This document shows, piece by piece, positions 25,160-36,089 of a stretch of 64,000 nucleotides of DNA (positions within the stretch are counted from its first letter, which is position 1; each line of letters starts with the position of its first letter). The notes beneath the pieces were generated by a model that made no database searches, was not told where the DNA came from, and saw nothing but the letters and a program-made list of their open reading frames with translations. Source of the stretch: Diplolepis rosae. Lineage: Eukaryota; Arthropoda; Insecta; Hymenoptera; Diplolepididae. The stretch spans positions 992,001 to 1,056,000 of the forward strand of contig JAPYXD010000391.1 of the NCBI GenBank assembly GCA_030998225.1, written 5' to 3'. Both the position numbers and the translations under genes were made by a program.

Positions 25160-25500
25160 CCCAAACACAAAAAAATAGAGAATTTTACCTATAAATTTTG
25201 GAAGAAAGCTCAAGATATTTGTGCAGTGCCGTTTTTGAGCAAATTACATTTTTGATGACATTATCTTCTAAATTTTTTCAAGTGAAATTTCACTGGAATA
25301 TAGTAATATTTTTCAAAAGAGTTATAATTTCACTACAAATTGTTATGGAGCATAACATTTTGCAATTAAAATTTTCTGAAAAATACGCAAGTATTATCAT
25401 TTGAGCAACATGAAACATATACAGAAAATCGAGCGCGAAGCGTGAGTGTCATGATGAGAATGTGTTCCTTAAGGTTGATAGAGCTTTAACCCTTTTAGTG
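25160..25500. repeat. Fragment related to the 40.9-42.8 kb TIR element
   Basis: CGAGCGCGAAGCGTGAGTGT, ATGATGAGAATGTG and TTCCTTAAGG match the reverse strand of the block at 41,610-41,690 and the plus strand around 50,195-50,260. The sequence just upstream is AT-rich and similar in style to the TIR element interior. Confidence 0.55.
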
Positions 25501-26467
25501 CCAAGCAACGGTCATACCATTCACTCCCAAATAACAGGTTTAAAAACAAACGTAAAATGCATGAATTAATTAAAATTTCTATTTTCCCTATGAAGTCAAT
25601 AAATCTCTTTATATAATTTTTTATCTCAAAATGATTTTCGAAAGCCTTTTTAAAATGGTTTTTTCAAAATATTTATTTAGAAAAGAAAACAAAAATTTTC
25701 AATATCCTTATTACACTCTTGGTATATAAAGTAATTTTTTTTTTTGAAAAAATAAAATTTATCCTTCCACTTTTCCTTCACAATTAAAGTTCTATATAAA
25801 AAGAACGCAGAAAGAAAGGAATTAAAACCAAAAATAATTTTTTTAAATTCAACGACATTCAATGACTAAGGATAGTTAAAATTTTAATTACAACAGATTA
25901 GACTGTAGAGTTTGGATCCTATATTATAGGTTTACTCATATAATTCAATTTTTATTTGTTTTTATAAAGTTTTTTCTGTTTCTTGTTGAGTACATTTTTC
26001 CATGGTTTTCTCGCATTTGTAATATGTTTTATGTCTGCTATATTCCCCCTACCTTCTTTTAATATTTATGTAAACTTTTACTTTTATGTTACACTCAGAC
26101 AAAAACGTGGTCTAGCTTTTTATCTTAGGTGTTTTTAAGGTTTATGTGCTAGTATTCAATATAATTCTTGAAAATGTTCATGTCTTCTTATAAAAATGTT
26201 CTGTATAATTTACAGAAGGCTTACGGTGGATCGACTTTATCGAAAAGACGTGAATATGAGTGGTACAGTGCATTCAAAAGCGGTTATGTATAAAATTTCA
26301 GTTTTTCTATGCTTTAAGTAAAAAATTTTAATACAAAAATAGAGGAGACAAATATCCTAACCACGAACCTCTTCATAATTTAGTGCACTTTAATGTTGAA
26401 AAAAAATTAAAATTCGGACCAACTTGAAGGTTCTGGACATTTTGAATGAAAAAAGTGCATTTTCTCC
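25500..26467. other. No gene seen
   Basis: AT-rich; the TTTAACCCTTTTAGTGCC near 25,494 resembles a piggyBac-like terminus, but no partner was found. Confidence 0.4.
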
Positions 26468-26545
26468 CATTCTCTAAATCTGAATCAGTCAAAACCTACT
26501 GATTATCAGTGAAAATTCGACTGATTCAGATTTAGAAGGCAGCGT
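26468..26545. repeat. ACTGATT-type MITE, short hairpin derivative
   Basis: TCTCTAAATCTGAATCAGTC pairs with GACTGATTCAGATTTAGA around CTGATTATCAGT. It is an end-only deletion derivative of the family at 589-867. Confidence 0.65.
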
Positions 26546-27133
26546 GTGACGTGGTCCTGATGTATATGCCGTTAGATTGTCTTGTGAACAATTCAATTTC
26601 CCTTCAGGGGATGAACATCGACTGCATAAAACGGGTCAATCGTATGAATATAGATTGACGAAAACTGTCCAATATTTTCAATGGAGTTGAGTCGGAAACT
26701 AAAAAAACTAGGTTATGTTTGAAACTCTACCCTGAAGAGCTTTTGCGACTGAACTTTTTTGCAACTCAAATCTCTTTCATCTCTTTAACTTTTCCTGAAA
26801 TTTCAACATTCAATTTGCTAATCAAAACCACTTACTCTATCTGAGGACATGATGGACTTGCTGATATTATTATTATTATTATTTTCCTACGTAATGGGTG
26901 AATAAATTTATTTTTTGAAACGAAAATTCAAATTCCTTATTTCGAACTCAAATACAGTGTGGATATCCTCATAAAATAAACTCAGTTCAAACTGGGCTCT
27001 GGTTCTGGAAATTGAGTTTGTCAATAAAAAATAAAGTTAAAAGTAGTGTAGGTTGTATTGACCTTCAATTTAAATAAAATGGTACGTTGTTGGGAAAAAT
27101 TGGCTTTAGGGTCCAAAAATGATTAAGTCCATT

Positions 27134-27171
27134 TAACAAGACGTTTCGGCTCAGATCGGAGCCTTCATCAG
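27134..27171 (-). ncRNA. Hammerhead-ribozyme-like motif (minus strand)
   Basis: Read on the minus strand: CTGATGA, then a 5-bp stem (GGCTC/GAGCC) with loop CGATCT, then GAAAC, a short loop and GTT. This keeps the invariant CUGAUGA and GAAA core with a perfect stem II and a possible two-pair stem III (AC...GT). Such minimal motifs are known from Penelope-like elements. I could not find a convincing stem I, and no Penelope coding sequence lies nearby, so this is probably a solo terminal remnant. Confidence 0.45.
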
Positions 27172-27269
27172 TGATATTTATTAAAATCTAAAAAATACAA
27201 TAAGGGTGGAGCTAATTTCACATATTTAGAAATAATTATATACTTAAGTTTAAACCCGAATCTACTAAT

Positions 27270-27540
27270 AAATTCTTTGGTGCGTAGCTGAATTGAAAGA
27301 TTGTGATTGAGGTCATTAGGCCTTTTATGAACTATTTTACCTAAAAATTATTTTAAACTATTTTAAAATATGCATATATATTTTTGAATGACTTATCCGT
27401 ATATCTGCAAAAAAATTCTTTCGTGCGAAGCTGAATAGAAAGAGCTTGGTTTAGACCATTAAGGCTATTTTTTTGAACTACTTTACTTAAATAACTATTT
27501 TTAAACTATTTTCCGATATGTATATAAATATATTTTTCTA
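27270..27540. repeat. Imperfect direct repeat, about 145-bp unit, 2 copies
   Basis: TTCTTTGGTGCGTAGCTGAA (near 27,272) and TTCTTTCGTGCGAAGCTGAA (near 27,417) start two related units. Both contain CATTA(A)GGCC/GGCT and ACTATTTTA runs. Confidence 0.55.
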
Positions 27541-27785
27541 TCCTATCCAAACCCGTATATAAAAATATGCATAAACCTATAGTTCATAAAGATAATACCA
27601 AACCATATAAACAAAAATGACACATACTCTCCACGAAACTCACTATATACGAAGTTAGAATCAGGCTGTGGACACTCAATGCTTTAGAACTGAAGAAGGA
27701 TAAACGTTAGTGGCCCGCAAATCTTTAAGATAAGATAATAGATATCCTCCAGATAGTGAAATCAAACCCCCAATTAAAATTAAGA

Positions 27786-27867
27786 AACTGATAGATAAAC
27801 AAATAGAAGTACATAAATAATTACTAGAATAATTATTTATGTACTTCTATTTGTTTTTCTATCAGTT
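27786..27867. repeat. Near-perfect 38-bp-arm hairpin
   Basis: AACTGATAGATAAACAAATA, GAAGTACATAAATAATT, a 5-base spacer (ACTAG) and then the complement reading back to TATCAGTT, with one or two mismatches. It is a small foldback or a cruciform-prone sequence. The minus-strand frame at 27,833-28,051 reads into it and has no family signature. Confidence 0.75.
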
Positions 27868-28564
27868 GTTTTATAAACTGCGGACACAAGGAATTAATTT
27901 GAAGTCCACAAGATTTTCCTGGTAAGCACTGGCAGAAACCCGGTAAGAAGAGGTGGATTGAATAGCATTGAAATGTGTCAATGCGATTTATTTCCGTTTT
28001 TGGATTTATAAATGAATCCCCTACAATCCTTTGAAAAAGACTGAAACTCATTCAAAAGAATTCGATTGTTGAAACGAAATTGTATCTTATCAGTTTTAAT
28101 GCCCTGCTAAAGAAGGACCCTTTTGAATTAATTATTAGTTGAAATAGTCGAAAAAATAAATCAAAATCCGTTGCTATTCGTGAGAAGGTAAATCAGTTTC
28201 TCGCAGCCAAATCTCAAATATTGGTATTTCAATCGAAATTTTGTCAAACGTATTAACTACAATTTGGAAAGAAACGGAATAGAAATGGTTCTGTATTCAT
28301 ATGAATTGATTTGTTTGATATTTTGAATGCCGTTCAATCAATTCCAATCCACATCTTCTTACCGGGAAGGTAAGGGGACAACTGAGAATCGAACTGGTGG
28401 CGCCATCGAATGACCCCGCAAAACAGGACCACCTTGTTTCTTCGAGCTCGTGTATAGTGTTTTAAAAGTTTTAAATGATCGGAGAATTTCTCGAGAGCAC
28501 AACCCGTGTGGAAATCGAACCCGGAAACTGATCGAGATCCGGACGGATAGCCCTAGTTGTAAGC

Positions 28565-28836
28565 GGGAACCGGTCGGGCTAACCAACCAGGAACCCGCCA
28601 GAAATTTCACGCTGGTTTGGTTATGTTCCCGACATGAAGGCTGATCGGGAACCGGCCGGGCTACCCGACTAGGAACCCGCCGGAAACGTCACGCTGGTTT
28701 GGTTATGTTCCCGACATGAAGGCTGGTCGGGAACCGATCAGGCTATCCGACCAGGAACCCGCCAGAAACGTCACGCTGGTTTGGTTATGTTCCCGACATA
28801 AAGGCTGGTCAGGAACCGGCCGGGTTACCCGGCCCT
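28565..28836. repeat. 82-bp tandem repeat, 3.3 copies
   Basis: Units start at 28,565, 28,647, 28,729 and 28,811 (exact 82-bp spacing) with (G/A)GGAACCGG and include ACGCTGGTTTGGTTATGTTC and CCGACATGAAGGCTGGTC. They are GC-rich compared with their surroundings. Related wording (GGTTCCCGACTTGACC) recurs in the block duplicated at 29.9 and 31.1 kb. Confidence 0.9.
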
Positions 28837-28859
28837 TTTCTGGCTGTTTTTTAGGGGGG

Positions 28860-29569
28860 TTCTTAGTAGCATTAAAATTAGTTTGAAAATTATTAGAGGA
28901 TGGATAATAATTAGTGATTATTACAAATTATTTTGGAATAAACTTATTAATATACTTTTTAATCGCAGTAATAATTGTAAATTACAATTCATTGTCAGTT
29001 TCACTTTCTTCTTGAAGATGTGGCCTTTTAATGCGATTAGTTGACAAAGCTCTTCCGACAATTCGCTTTCTTCGTTCACTCTGCCAATCTTTGGCATTGC
29101 CTAGGACAATGCTCAGAGCACTGTCAAAACATTTCAAAACTCACTCAATCCGCTTCGAATATGCTTCCGAATTGAACACTGTTACCCACTTCGTACACAA
29201 TCCACAGGGGCACACGCGTAATCCAAAAGCCTTTTTTCAAGAAGAGAAAAGTAACGGCACGTTTCACTGTTCTGTCGAGGATCCCTCTCATTGCCAAGGG
29301 TGAAATGTGACTAAAACTCCCACATTTTAAACAAAAACCCAAAGAGAAGTCCCATAACTAAACATCCCAACTGAACGTCGTGGGAGAGGGTAATTAATTT
29401 TGATACCTGCTCGACGTTAACCTTAAAGGTCAGCGCAGAGCCTACTAAGGTAAGTAAACGAACACAAATGAAAACAAACGACAAAGACCGCGCTTTCGCT
29501 AAATAGTTCAAAGCACCCGAACACATGCCCTTAAGGAAAACTACTGCGTATTATCTTTGAAAATTTAAA
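28860..29569. other. Unassigned single-copy-looking stretch
   Basis: A plus-strand frame of 90 codons (29,031-29,303) and minus-strand frames (29,145-29,526) overlap, and none resembles a known family. A good splice-donor-like site (AAGGTAAGTAAACG near 29,448) stands alone. It could belong to an unrecognised exon, but I cannot support a gene. Confidence 0.25.
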
Positions 29570-29694
29570 AAAATATTCAAAATCAATCTGAAATTTCAAT
29601 CCGGCTAAATCCGCTCAAAAATCGGATTCATACACATCTATTCGGATTGAAAGTTTGGACTGATTCGGATTTATTCGGATCAAGAGTTTGGATT

Positions 29695-31206
29695 GATTTT
29701 AAATGGGCCACTGATTAATACGAATTGCAACTAGCTTCGGATTTTTTCGGAATAGCTCGGATTGGTTCAGACACAGATTTCTGAATGGGTCGCATTGGTT
29801 TGGAATAAATTCTCAATCCGATACTTTGGCCAAGGTACTTGACTAGTGCCCGACTAGTTCCCGGTCAGTTTCTGACAATGAACTTCATCCTGGGTTGATT
29901 CTGCCGGTTCCCGACTTGACCTGGTCCGGTCACGAGTCAACCCAGACGATTCCCATCCAGTTCCCGGCCATGCAATACAGCCCGAGTTTGCCCGACAGGG
30001 ATCCGGCCAGAAACCTTTTTGTAATGGGGCTAACTGGGGCAATTTCCACACGGGATAATATATATTCGAATATTTTGATAGATCCTTACTAAAAATTCCT
30101 GTATAGGTCCGCATACAGAATCCTATATGTCCCACCTATAGGATTACCCTGTAGAAAATGACGTAAGTTATATATTCAAGTATCACATGCTCTTAAGGGG
30201 GGAGATACCTCTAGAACCCTTAAAAAAATCAGTTTTTTTCAATTTTATTCTGGGAGAATCGAAATGAAGCAAGTCCGGATTTTTTGCATATATTAGAAGG
30301 CATTATTTAACTTCAATAAAACAATTTTTTCATGATAGAAAAATACAAAATGGCGGAAATATGACGGATCCCTTCGATAACGTCGCTGCTAACATTTTTT
30401 GCGGCCATCAACTTCCTGGCTAGGTTTTTCATCTGAAACGATAAAAGAAAATTTTTTATAGATCGGGAAGCTTTTATCGAGTGCATAGCAGGGGGGTTTT
30501 GAGAATTTCGAAAAATTGGGTATATTTTCATGCGTTTCGTGAAAACGTGCCATTTTTACCCGTGTTTTTTGACATGAAAATAAGTAAAGAACTGTAGAAA
30601 TACTATTGTTCTCGAAAAAGCGCCCTACCACGCACTTGAATCTAGAATTATCTATAAAATACCGTTTCATTCAAGTAAATCGGTTGAATAGTTTGCTCAT
30701 AATCTTGACGGCCGGATAAAAAAAGTTAGTTTCGAGAAAACGAGCCTCAAAGTTTTTGTACATGAAAAAATATGTTTTGAAAATATTTGGAGTAGACCCA
30801 TAGAACTTTGAAATTATATTTTTGAATATATTTTTGAATATATATATATTCCGGATTGAAGTTCATTTCGAATCAATCCGCACTATTTCGAGCCATTCCG
30901 GAATCTGATTCCGAAAAAACGGAGTTATTCCGAATGACTGATTGATACGGATTAAAACTGGCTTCGGATTTATTCGGAATGACTCGGATTGGTTCAGAAA
31001 GAGATTTCTGAATGGGTCGCATTGGTTTGGAATAAATTCCCAATCCGAGACTTTCTCCAGGATACTTGATTAGTGCCTGACTAGTTCCCGGTCAGTTTCC
31101 GACAATGAACTTCATCCTGGGTTGATTCTGCCGGTTCCCGACTTGACCCGGTCCGATCACGAGTCAACCCGGACGATTTCTACCCAGTTCCCGGCCATGC
31201 AATACA
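29695..31206. repeat. Direct duplication of about 280 bp, 1.2 kb apart
   Basis: About 29,695-29,985 and 30,930-31,206 match in the same orientation. Both run from TCTGAATGGGTCGCATTGG through TAGTTCCCGGTCAGTTT, CTTCATCCTGGGTTGATTCT and GCCGGTTCCCGACTTGACC to CCCGGCCATGCAATACA. The sequence between holds TCGGATT-type repeat and AT-rich DNA without a gene. Confidence 0.75.
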
Positions 31207-31226
31207 AGGTAAGATCTTAAACCACC

Positions 31227-31783
31227 CTGGCGAAAGTATCGGATAGGAACTCATTCCGAGCCAATCAGAACTATTCCGATTCATTCCGATATCTGTATCC
31301 AAGCCAATGCGAACCATTCCGAACCAATCCGAAAAACGTTTTATAACTCGTTTGATGATAAACGGTAAAAAATCGATCCGACCTAATCCGATTTAATCCG
31401 AGGCAACAATCCGAATGAATCTGAAACAATCCGAATCAATCCGAGCTCGCATTTATCCAACCCGAATTTTAAAATAAAATGAATCCGACTCATTTCAACC
31501 TCGGATTCATTCGGATTGAAAATTTGGTTTGGATCCATCCGAGCTCGGATTGATCTGGATTGAAAACTTGGTTTCGGATCGGTTCGGGTTTATTCGGATT
31601 GTTGCCTCGGATTATTTCAGATTAGGTTGGATCGATTTTTTACCGTTTATCATCAAACGAGTTATAAAACGTTTTTCGGATTGGTTCGGAATGATTCGCA
31701 TTGGCTTGGATAGAGATATCGGAATGAATCAAAATAGTTCTGATTGGCTCGGAATAAATTCCTATCCGATACTTTCGCCAGGG
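31227..31783. mobile_element. Foldback element with CCCTGGCGAAAGTATCGGAT ends
   Basis: The left end CCCTGGCGAAAGTATCGGAT and the right end ATCCGATACTTTCGCCAGGG are exact reverse complements. Pairing continues through both arms (AACGTTTTATAACTCGTTTG and its complement) to a centre near 31,490. It is the clearest full copy of the TCGGATT-rich family, and no transposase is present. The 102-codon frame at 31,529-31,837 is translated repeat (LGLIWIE, RFGFIRI, LGWID). Confidence 0.8.
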
Positions 31784-31839
31784 CACCTTTCTTTTCTTTT
31801 TCAAACACCCTGTATAAGAAAGTCTCTTTATATTTAAAT

Positions 31840-32680
31840 CGAAAGTATATTATCAGGAAATACTGCGTGTGTAGAATTTAAAGGACCGGTTTTGCGCCCT
31901 TCTAGAATTCACACCGGGACTTTCTTTTAAAATGCTCGGTGGGTTTTTCGTGTTTCCCCGCTTGCCGAGTTGTATCCGTTAATCCATGGAGGAAAAACTG
32001 TTTCGTTTCCGTCTCCCTTAGCCACTTAACAATTCAGTTACGAATCGCTCTTCTCGTTTCGGTAGAATTTCTCCCGCAGGTCTTTGACTGACGATGAATT
32101 CGTAAATGGGACTTTGAACAAGGAGAGAAAACCGCCTTTAGCGAGACTTCTAGGTGTCAAGGATTTAAGAAAAGAGCTCGAAACTACCCTTATTTCCCAC
32201 TATATCTCACCTGAACCAATCAGTCAGCGGCCGAAATTGCATTATTTTAATTCACTTATCTCTCAGAAATTTCTAGCAAGCAGAAAATAATTTTAATATT
32301 TAATATCAATTATAGGAAATTCAAATTCATTGATTAATGGAAGTCAATATAAGCAGTGATGCATAAATTTTCTGCCCATCTCGAACAAGAGTTGGAACGT
32401 TGAATTAAAGGCAATCCAATTTCAGACATGATATGCAAACGAATTCACGGCGATAACAATCACTATAGGGTTATAGACTCGTATAGGTTGGGATAAAGTA
32501 ATCTATACCTAAGGCATTATCAACCAATCGGATCACTAGATCGGTGGCCTAACACGGTGATATGCCCAGTCAAATGCGGATCTTGTTCACCTAGTGCGAA
32601 ATTGGCAAAACTGAAAATTGTACCATATTGGACCAATTCGCGCATTCGGAGGATAATGATTGAGCAGATATTTACCGCCA
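31840..32680. other. No gene assigned
   Basis: About 31,900-32,280 is less AT-rich. CTCCCGCAGGTCTTTGACTG near 32,070 looks like a splice acceptor followed by a 68-codon frame (32,084-32,290) with no family signature. I cannot support a gene. Confidence 0.3.
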
Positions 32681-32689
32681 ATATTGGTA

Positions 32690-33660
32690 AAATATTCAAT
32701 CCGAGCGAACGAGAGCTAATCCAAGCCATTCCGGAATCTGTTTCCGAACCAATCCGGAAAACGTTTTGTATCTCGATTGTTGAAAAACGATGGAAAATCA
32801 ATCCGAATTAATTCGATTTATTCTGTTTCAATCCGAGGCATTAGTCCGAATCAATTTCAGCTCGAATTGATTCAAACTGGATTTTTAATCCGAATGAATC
32901 TGAGGTTTATTAATTTAATAATAATAATTTGAATTCTCAATATTTAAATTTTGTATTTCTAGAAAATTAGTAGGAATTGTATTTGCCTTTTCAGAAGCTT
33001 TAAATTGGTTAGCAAAAATGAAAATTACGCGGTCAAAGATGTAATAAACTTGGCGAAAGTTTCGGATTAGAATTCAATACCTGTAAATCAGAGCTATTCT
33101 GAGCCATTTCAAAGTCCGTTTCACAATCATTCTAATGTCGAATCCATTCGAATTGAAAATCTTACGTCGGAATGATTTGGATTGCAAATTCAGTTTGGAT
33201 TAATCCGGTCTAGGATTCATTTTGATTCATTCGGATTGATGTTCCAGATTGGATCGGATTAAGTCGGATAGATTTTTGACCGTTTTTCATCAAACGAGAT
33301 ACAAAACGCTTTTTAGATTGGTTCGTAATTAATTGGAATGGGTCGGAAACAGGCTTCGGGATAGTTCTCACTCCCTCGGATTAAATTCCAATCCAAAACT
33401 TTCGCCAGGGAACATTTTTGAAAATAGGGATCTTTTCGAATCAATCCGGGGCCGGATTGATTCAAATCGCAGTTTATTTCCAGACATATCCAAATTAATC
33501 TGAATGAATCTGAGCTCGAAATGATTTGGGTTGATTCAGAATGAAAATTCGGTTCAGAACAATCAGAACTTGGACTTATTCGGATTGGAAACTTGGTTCA
33601 GATTCATTCGGATTGATGCCTCGGATTTGATCAGATTAAGTCAGATTCATATGTGACCGT
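32690..33660. repeat. Degenerate TCGGATT-rich repeats
   Basis: Many AATCCGAATCAATCCGA-type motifs in both orientations. One copy ends ACTTTCGCCAGGGAA near 33,412, the family terminus, and a second partial copy follows. The open frames are repeat translations. Confidence 0.65.
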
Positions 33661-33939
33661 TTTTCATCAAAAGAAAAAGACTAATGTGAAAAAATATTAT
33701 TAATTTTTTTCATATTATAAACTGTTAGAAATGTTCGGAAAACATAATTCTTATGTTGTAAAAGTAATGTAAAATTTGAGGGTATTTATGATATTTTTGA
33801 GTAAAGGTATCTTAAAAATGCAAAAAATTGTACTGAAATTTCTGAAATTTGTCTTGATATTATGATTATTCCCGTTTCTTAAATTTACTGAAAAGTAAAT
33901 GAATTTTCTGGAATTCTATCTTAATTTTACGAAACTGTA

Positions 33940-34186
33940 CACTGATAAATAGTTTCTTTGAATCAAAGAAACACTTCTTTGATATAAAGTCAAAGAAAAA
34001 ATTTCTTTGAATTAAAGAAAGTTTTGATAATTCAAAAAAATTTTCTTTGATCCAAAGAAAAATATTTGTTTACATTAAAAAAATTTGTTTTCAATCAACA
34101 AAACTTTCCTCAATTCATAGAAATTTTTTCTTTGACCGTATATCAAATAAATGTTTCTTTGATTCGAAGAAACTGTTTTCTGGGTG
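33940..34186. mobile_element. TA-MITE family 1, copy a (247 bp, palindromic)
   Basis: Family 1 is a nearly complete palindrome with ends CAC(C/T)(C/G)AGAAAACAGTTTC and GAAACTGTTTTCT(G/C)(G/A)GTG, filled with TTTCTTTGATTCAAAGAAAC-type runs and flanked by TA. The left end of this copy is diverged (CACTGATAAATAGTTTC). The homologous stretch upstream of gene C (near 62,280) is uninterrupted, giving an empty site and showing that this copy inserted after the duplication. Confidence 0.85.
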
Positions 34187-34923
34187 TAAATAAATAAAAC
34201 TCCAGTCACGTGTTTCGGAAAATTACGGTTCATATAAACTCAGAAAAGAAAAACCGTTGAGTGGCCTTGAAAATTTCGCGTGCGTTATGTAGCTACATTA
34301 TTATTGTGAAAACGGGAAGTGTATGTACAAGCACGTTTCTTTATCTTGCTTTTTACAATTTTTAAAAGGCAAGTCATATACGTAATATACCTAGAAAAAA
34401 GTTACTTTGATTCAAAATAAATTTCTTTTGATCAAACAATTTTGTGCATTGCTATACGGTCAGAGAAAAGTTTCTTAGAATTAAAGAATGTTTTGATCAT
34501 TCAAAAAAATTTTCTTTAATCCAAAGAAATAGATTGGTTTACATTATAATTTTTTTTTTGAATCAACAAAACTTACTTACGTATATCAAAGAAATGTTTC
34601 TTTGATTCAAAGAAACCGTTTTCTGGGTGTAAATAAATAAAACTCCAGTCACGTGTTTCGGAAAATTACGGTTCATATAAACTCAGAAAAGAAAAACCGT
34701 TGAGTGGCCTTGAAAATTTCGCGTGCGTTATGTAGCTACATTATTATTGTGAAAACGGGAAGTGTATGTACAAGCACGTTTCTTTATCTTGCTTTTTACA
34801 ATTTTTAAAAGGCAAGTCATATTCGTAATACATCCAGAAAAAAGTTACTTTGAATAAAAACAAATTTCTTTTAATCAAAAAATTTTGTGCATTGCCATAC
34901 GGCCAAAGAAAAGTTTCATTGAT
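34150..34923. repeat. Direct duplication with 443-bp offset
   Basis: The block containing CTCCAGTCACGTGTTTCGGA, CCGTTGAGTGGCCTTGAAAA and AAGTGTATGTACAAGCACGT is present at about 34,187-34,380 and again at about 34,630-34,823, nearly identical. The flanking MITE pieces are duplicated too, which produces a chimeric family-2/family-1 MITE at about 34,391-34,629. Confidence 0.85.
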
Positions 34924-35287
34924 TTAAACAAATTTCTTGATTGTTTTTTTTTTCATTGAATTAAAGAAATAAATGTCTGCGCAGTCGCATAGTACAAACG
35001 TAATGTGACTCACAGAAATATTTTCTTCAATTAGAAAAATTGTCTTCGTTTAAAGATAACGAAATCAAATAAATTATTTCTTAAGTTTTGTCTAGTACAG
35101 AATTTAAATTGAAAAAGTATTTCTTTAAGTGAAATAAATAATTTCTTCCGTTTAAAAAAAAAACTAAAAACGTGATTTCTTTAAAACAAATAAATTTACA
35201 TTCGTTCGAAAGGTGTGATTCCTTCGAATCGAAGAAATGAAGTAAGAAAACGATTTTTTGAATTTGAATAAAACTTTTTTCTTGGTG
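34831..35287. mobile_element. MITE family 2, copy (about 457 bp)
   Basis: Family 2 has ends CACCCAGAAAAAAGTTTCTT and AAACTTTTTTCTGGGTG, and a non-palindromic interior with GCATTGCTATACGGTCAAAG, GCGCAGTCGCATAGTACA and AATGTGACTCACAGAAAT. The termini here are slightly decayed (CATCCAG..., ...CTTGGTG). The minus-strand frame at 35,081-35,305 is repeat. Confidence 0.75.
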
Positions 35288-35454
35288 CAAATGAATTGTC
35301 TGCACTGTCTTGAAAATTATTCAGAATATATTTGCCCATCAGAAAAAGTAATTCTGAACATTTTAGATCAATGGCGTAGTAAATGAAAAATTAGTACAAA
35401 CTAACAGGATTTCCTGAAACATATGGTCAGAAAAAAAAACAGATTTATTTAATT

Positions 35455-35790
35455 CACCCAGAGTCTGGTGTTAGTATTCACCCGGAGTCTAGTGTTATAT
35501 TTACCCCGAGTCTGGTGACATATTTACGCAGAGTCTGGTGCAGAATATCAATTCTGCACTATAATCCGGTGTTATATTAATTGAATTCTAGAATAATGTA
35601 GATTCTATCCGAAATCCGGATAAATGTAAGACCTGATTTTTTCTTTAGCATAACTTCAGTTGAATACAGTTACAATTTCGTAGGATTAAGATAAATGTAT
35701 GAAAATTCAGTTACTTATTCCTAAACATAAGATAAAATTGTACCATTTCCAGTTACAGCATATAAATATTTGTGAAAAAATAAATTACAA
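35455..35790 (+). other. Possible remnant of another gene unit (upstream of gene A)
   Basis: About 35,560-35,650 (AATGTAGATTCTATCC, AAATCCGG, ATAATG/GTAAGACCTG, ATTTTTTCTTTAGC) resembles the intron sequence just before exon 4 of gene B (about 60,590-60,690). No matching exon 4 follows. It may be the 3' remnant of a decayed fourth copy. Confidence 0.35.
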
Positions 35791-36089
35791 GCAAACGGAC
35801 GTAGATGGCCTATTGTTTTGTCTTTTCTACCATTTTTTCAACTTTTGAAATAAATGTTTCTCTTTATTTTAAAGATAAACATGTAGAAACCTTGAATCCA
35901 TGCAATTTTCTTATTTTCTTAGTTTCAACGTATCCCCTTAAATATATTAGATTATTTATATTGTATATATTTTACGCTTACTGTTTGAGATTTGAAGTTA
36001 ATTTATTATTCACAAATAAATGCATACAGAAAATCACTTTGAAAAATACACGCCTGAATTAATTACAGACCTATAGAGTCCTTGATATG

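Noticed and set aside
27833..28051. Cysteine-containing minus-strand frame (FCQCLPGKSCG) as a secreted peptide
   Set aside because: No signal peptide, it runs into a perfect hairpin, and it has no paralog or promoter context.
28470..28560. GTGGAAATCGAACCC-like string as a tRNA T-arm
   Set aside because: No matching acceptor stem, D-arm or anticodon arm could be folded around it.
29031..29526. Frames around a donor-like AAGGTAAGT as an exon
   Set aside because: A lone donor site with competing frames on both strands and no acceptor or family match; kept only as unassigned sequence.
31529..31837. 102-codon frame as a gene
   Set aside because: It lies in the arm of the 31.2-31.8 kb foldback and is translated TCGGATT repeat.
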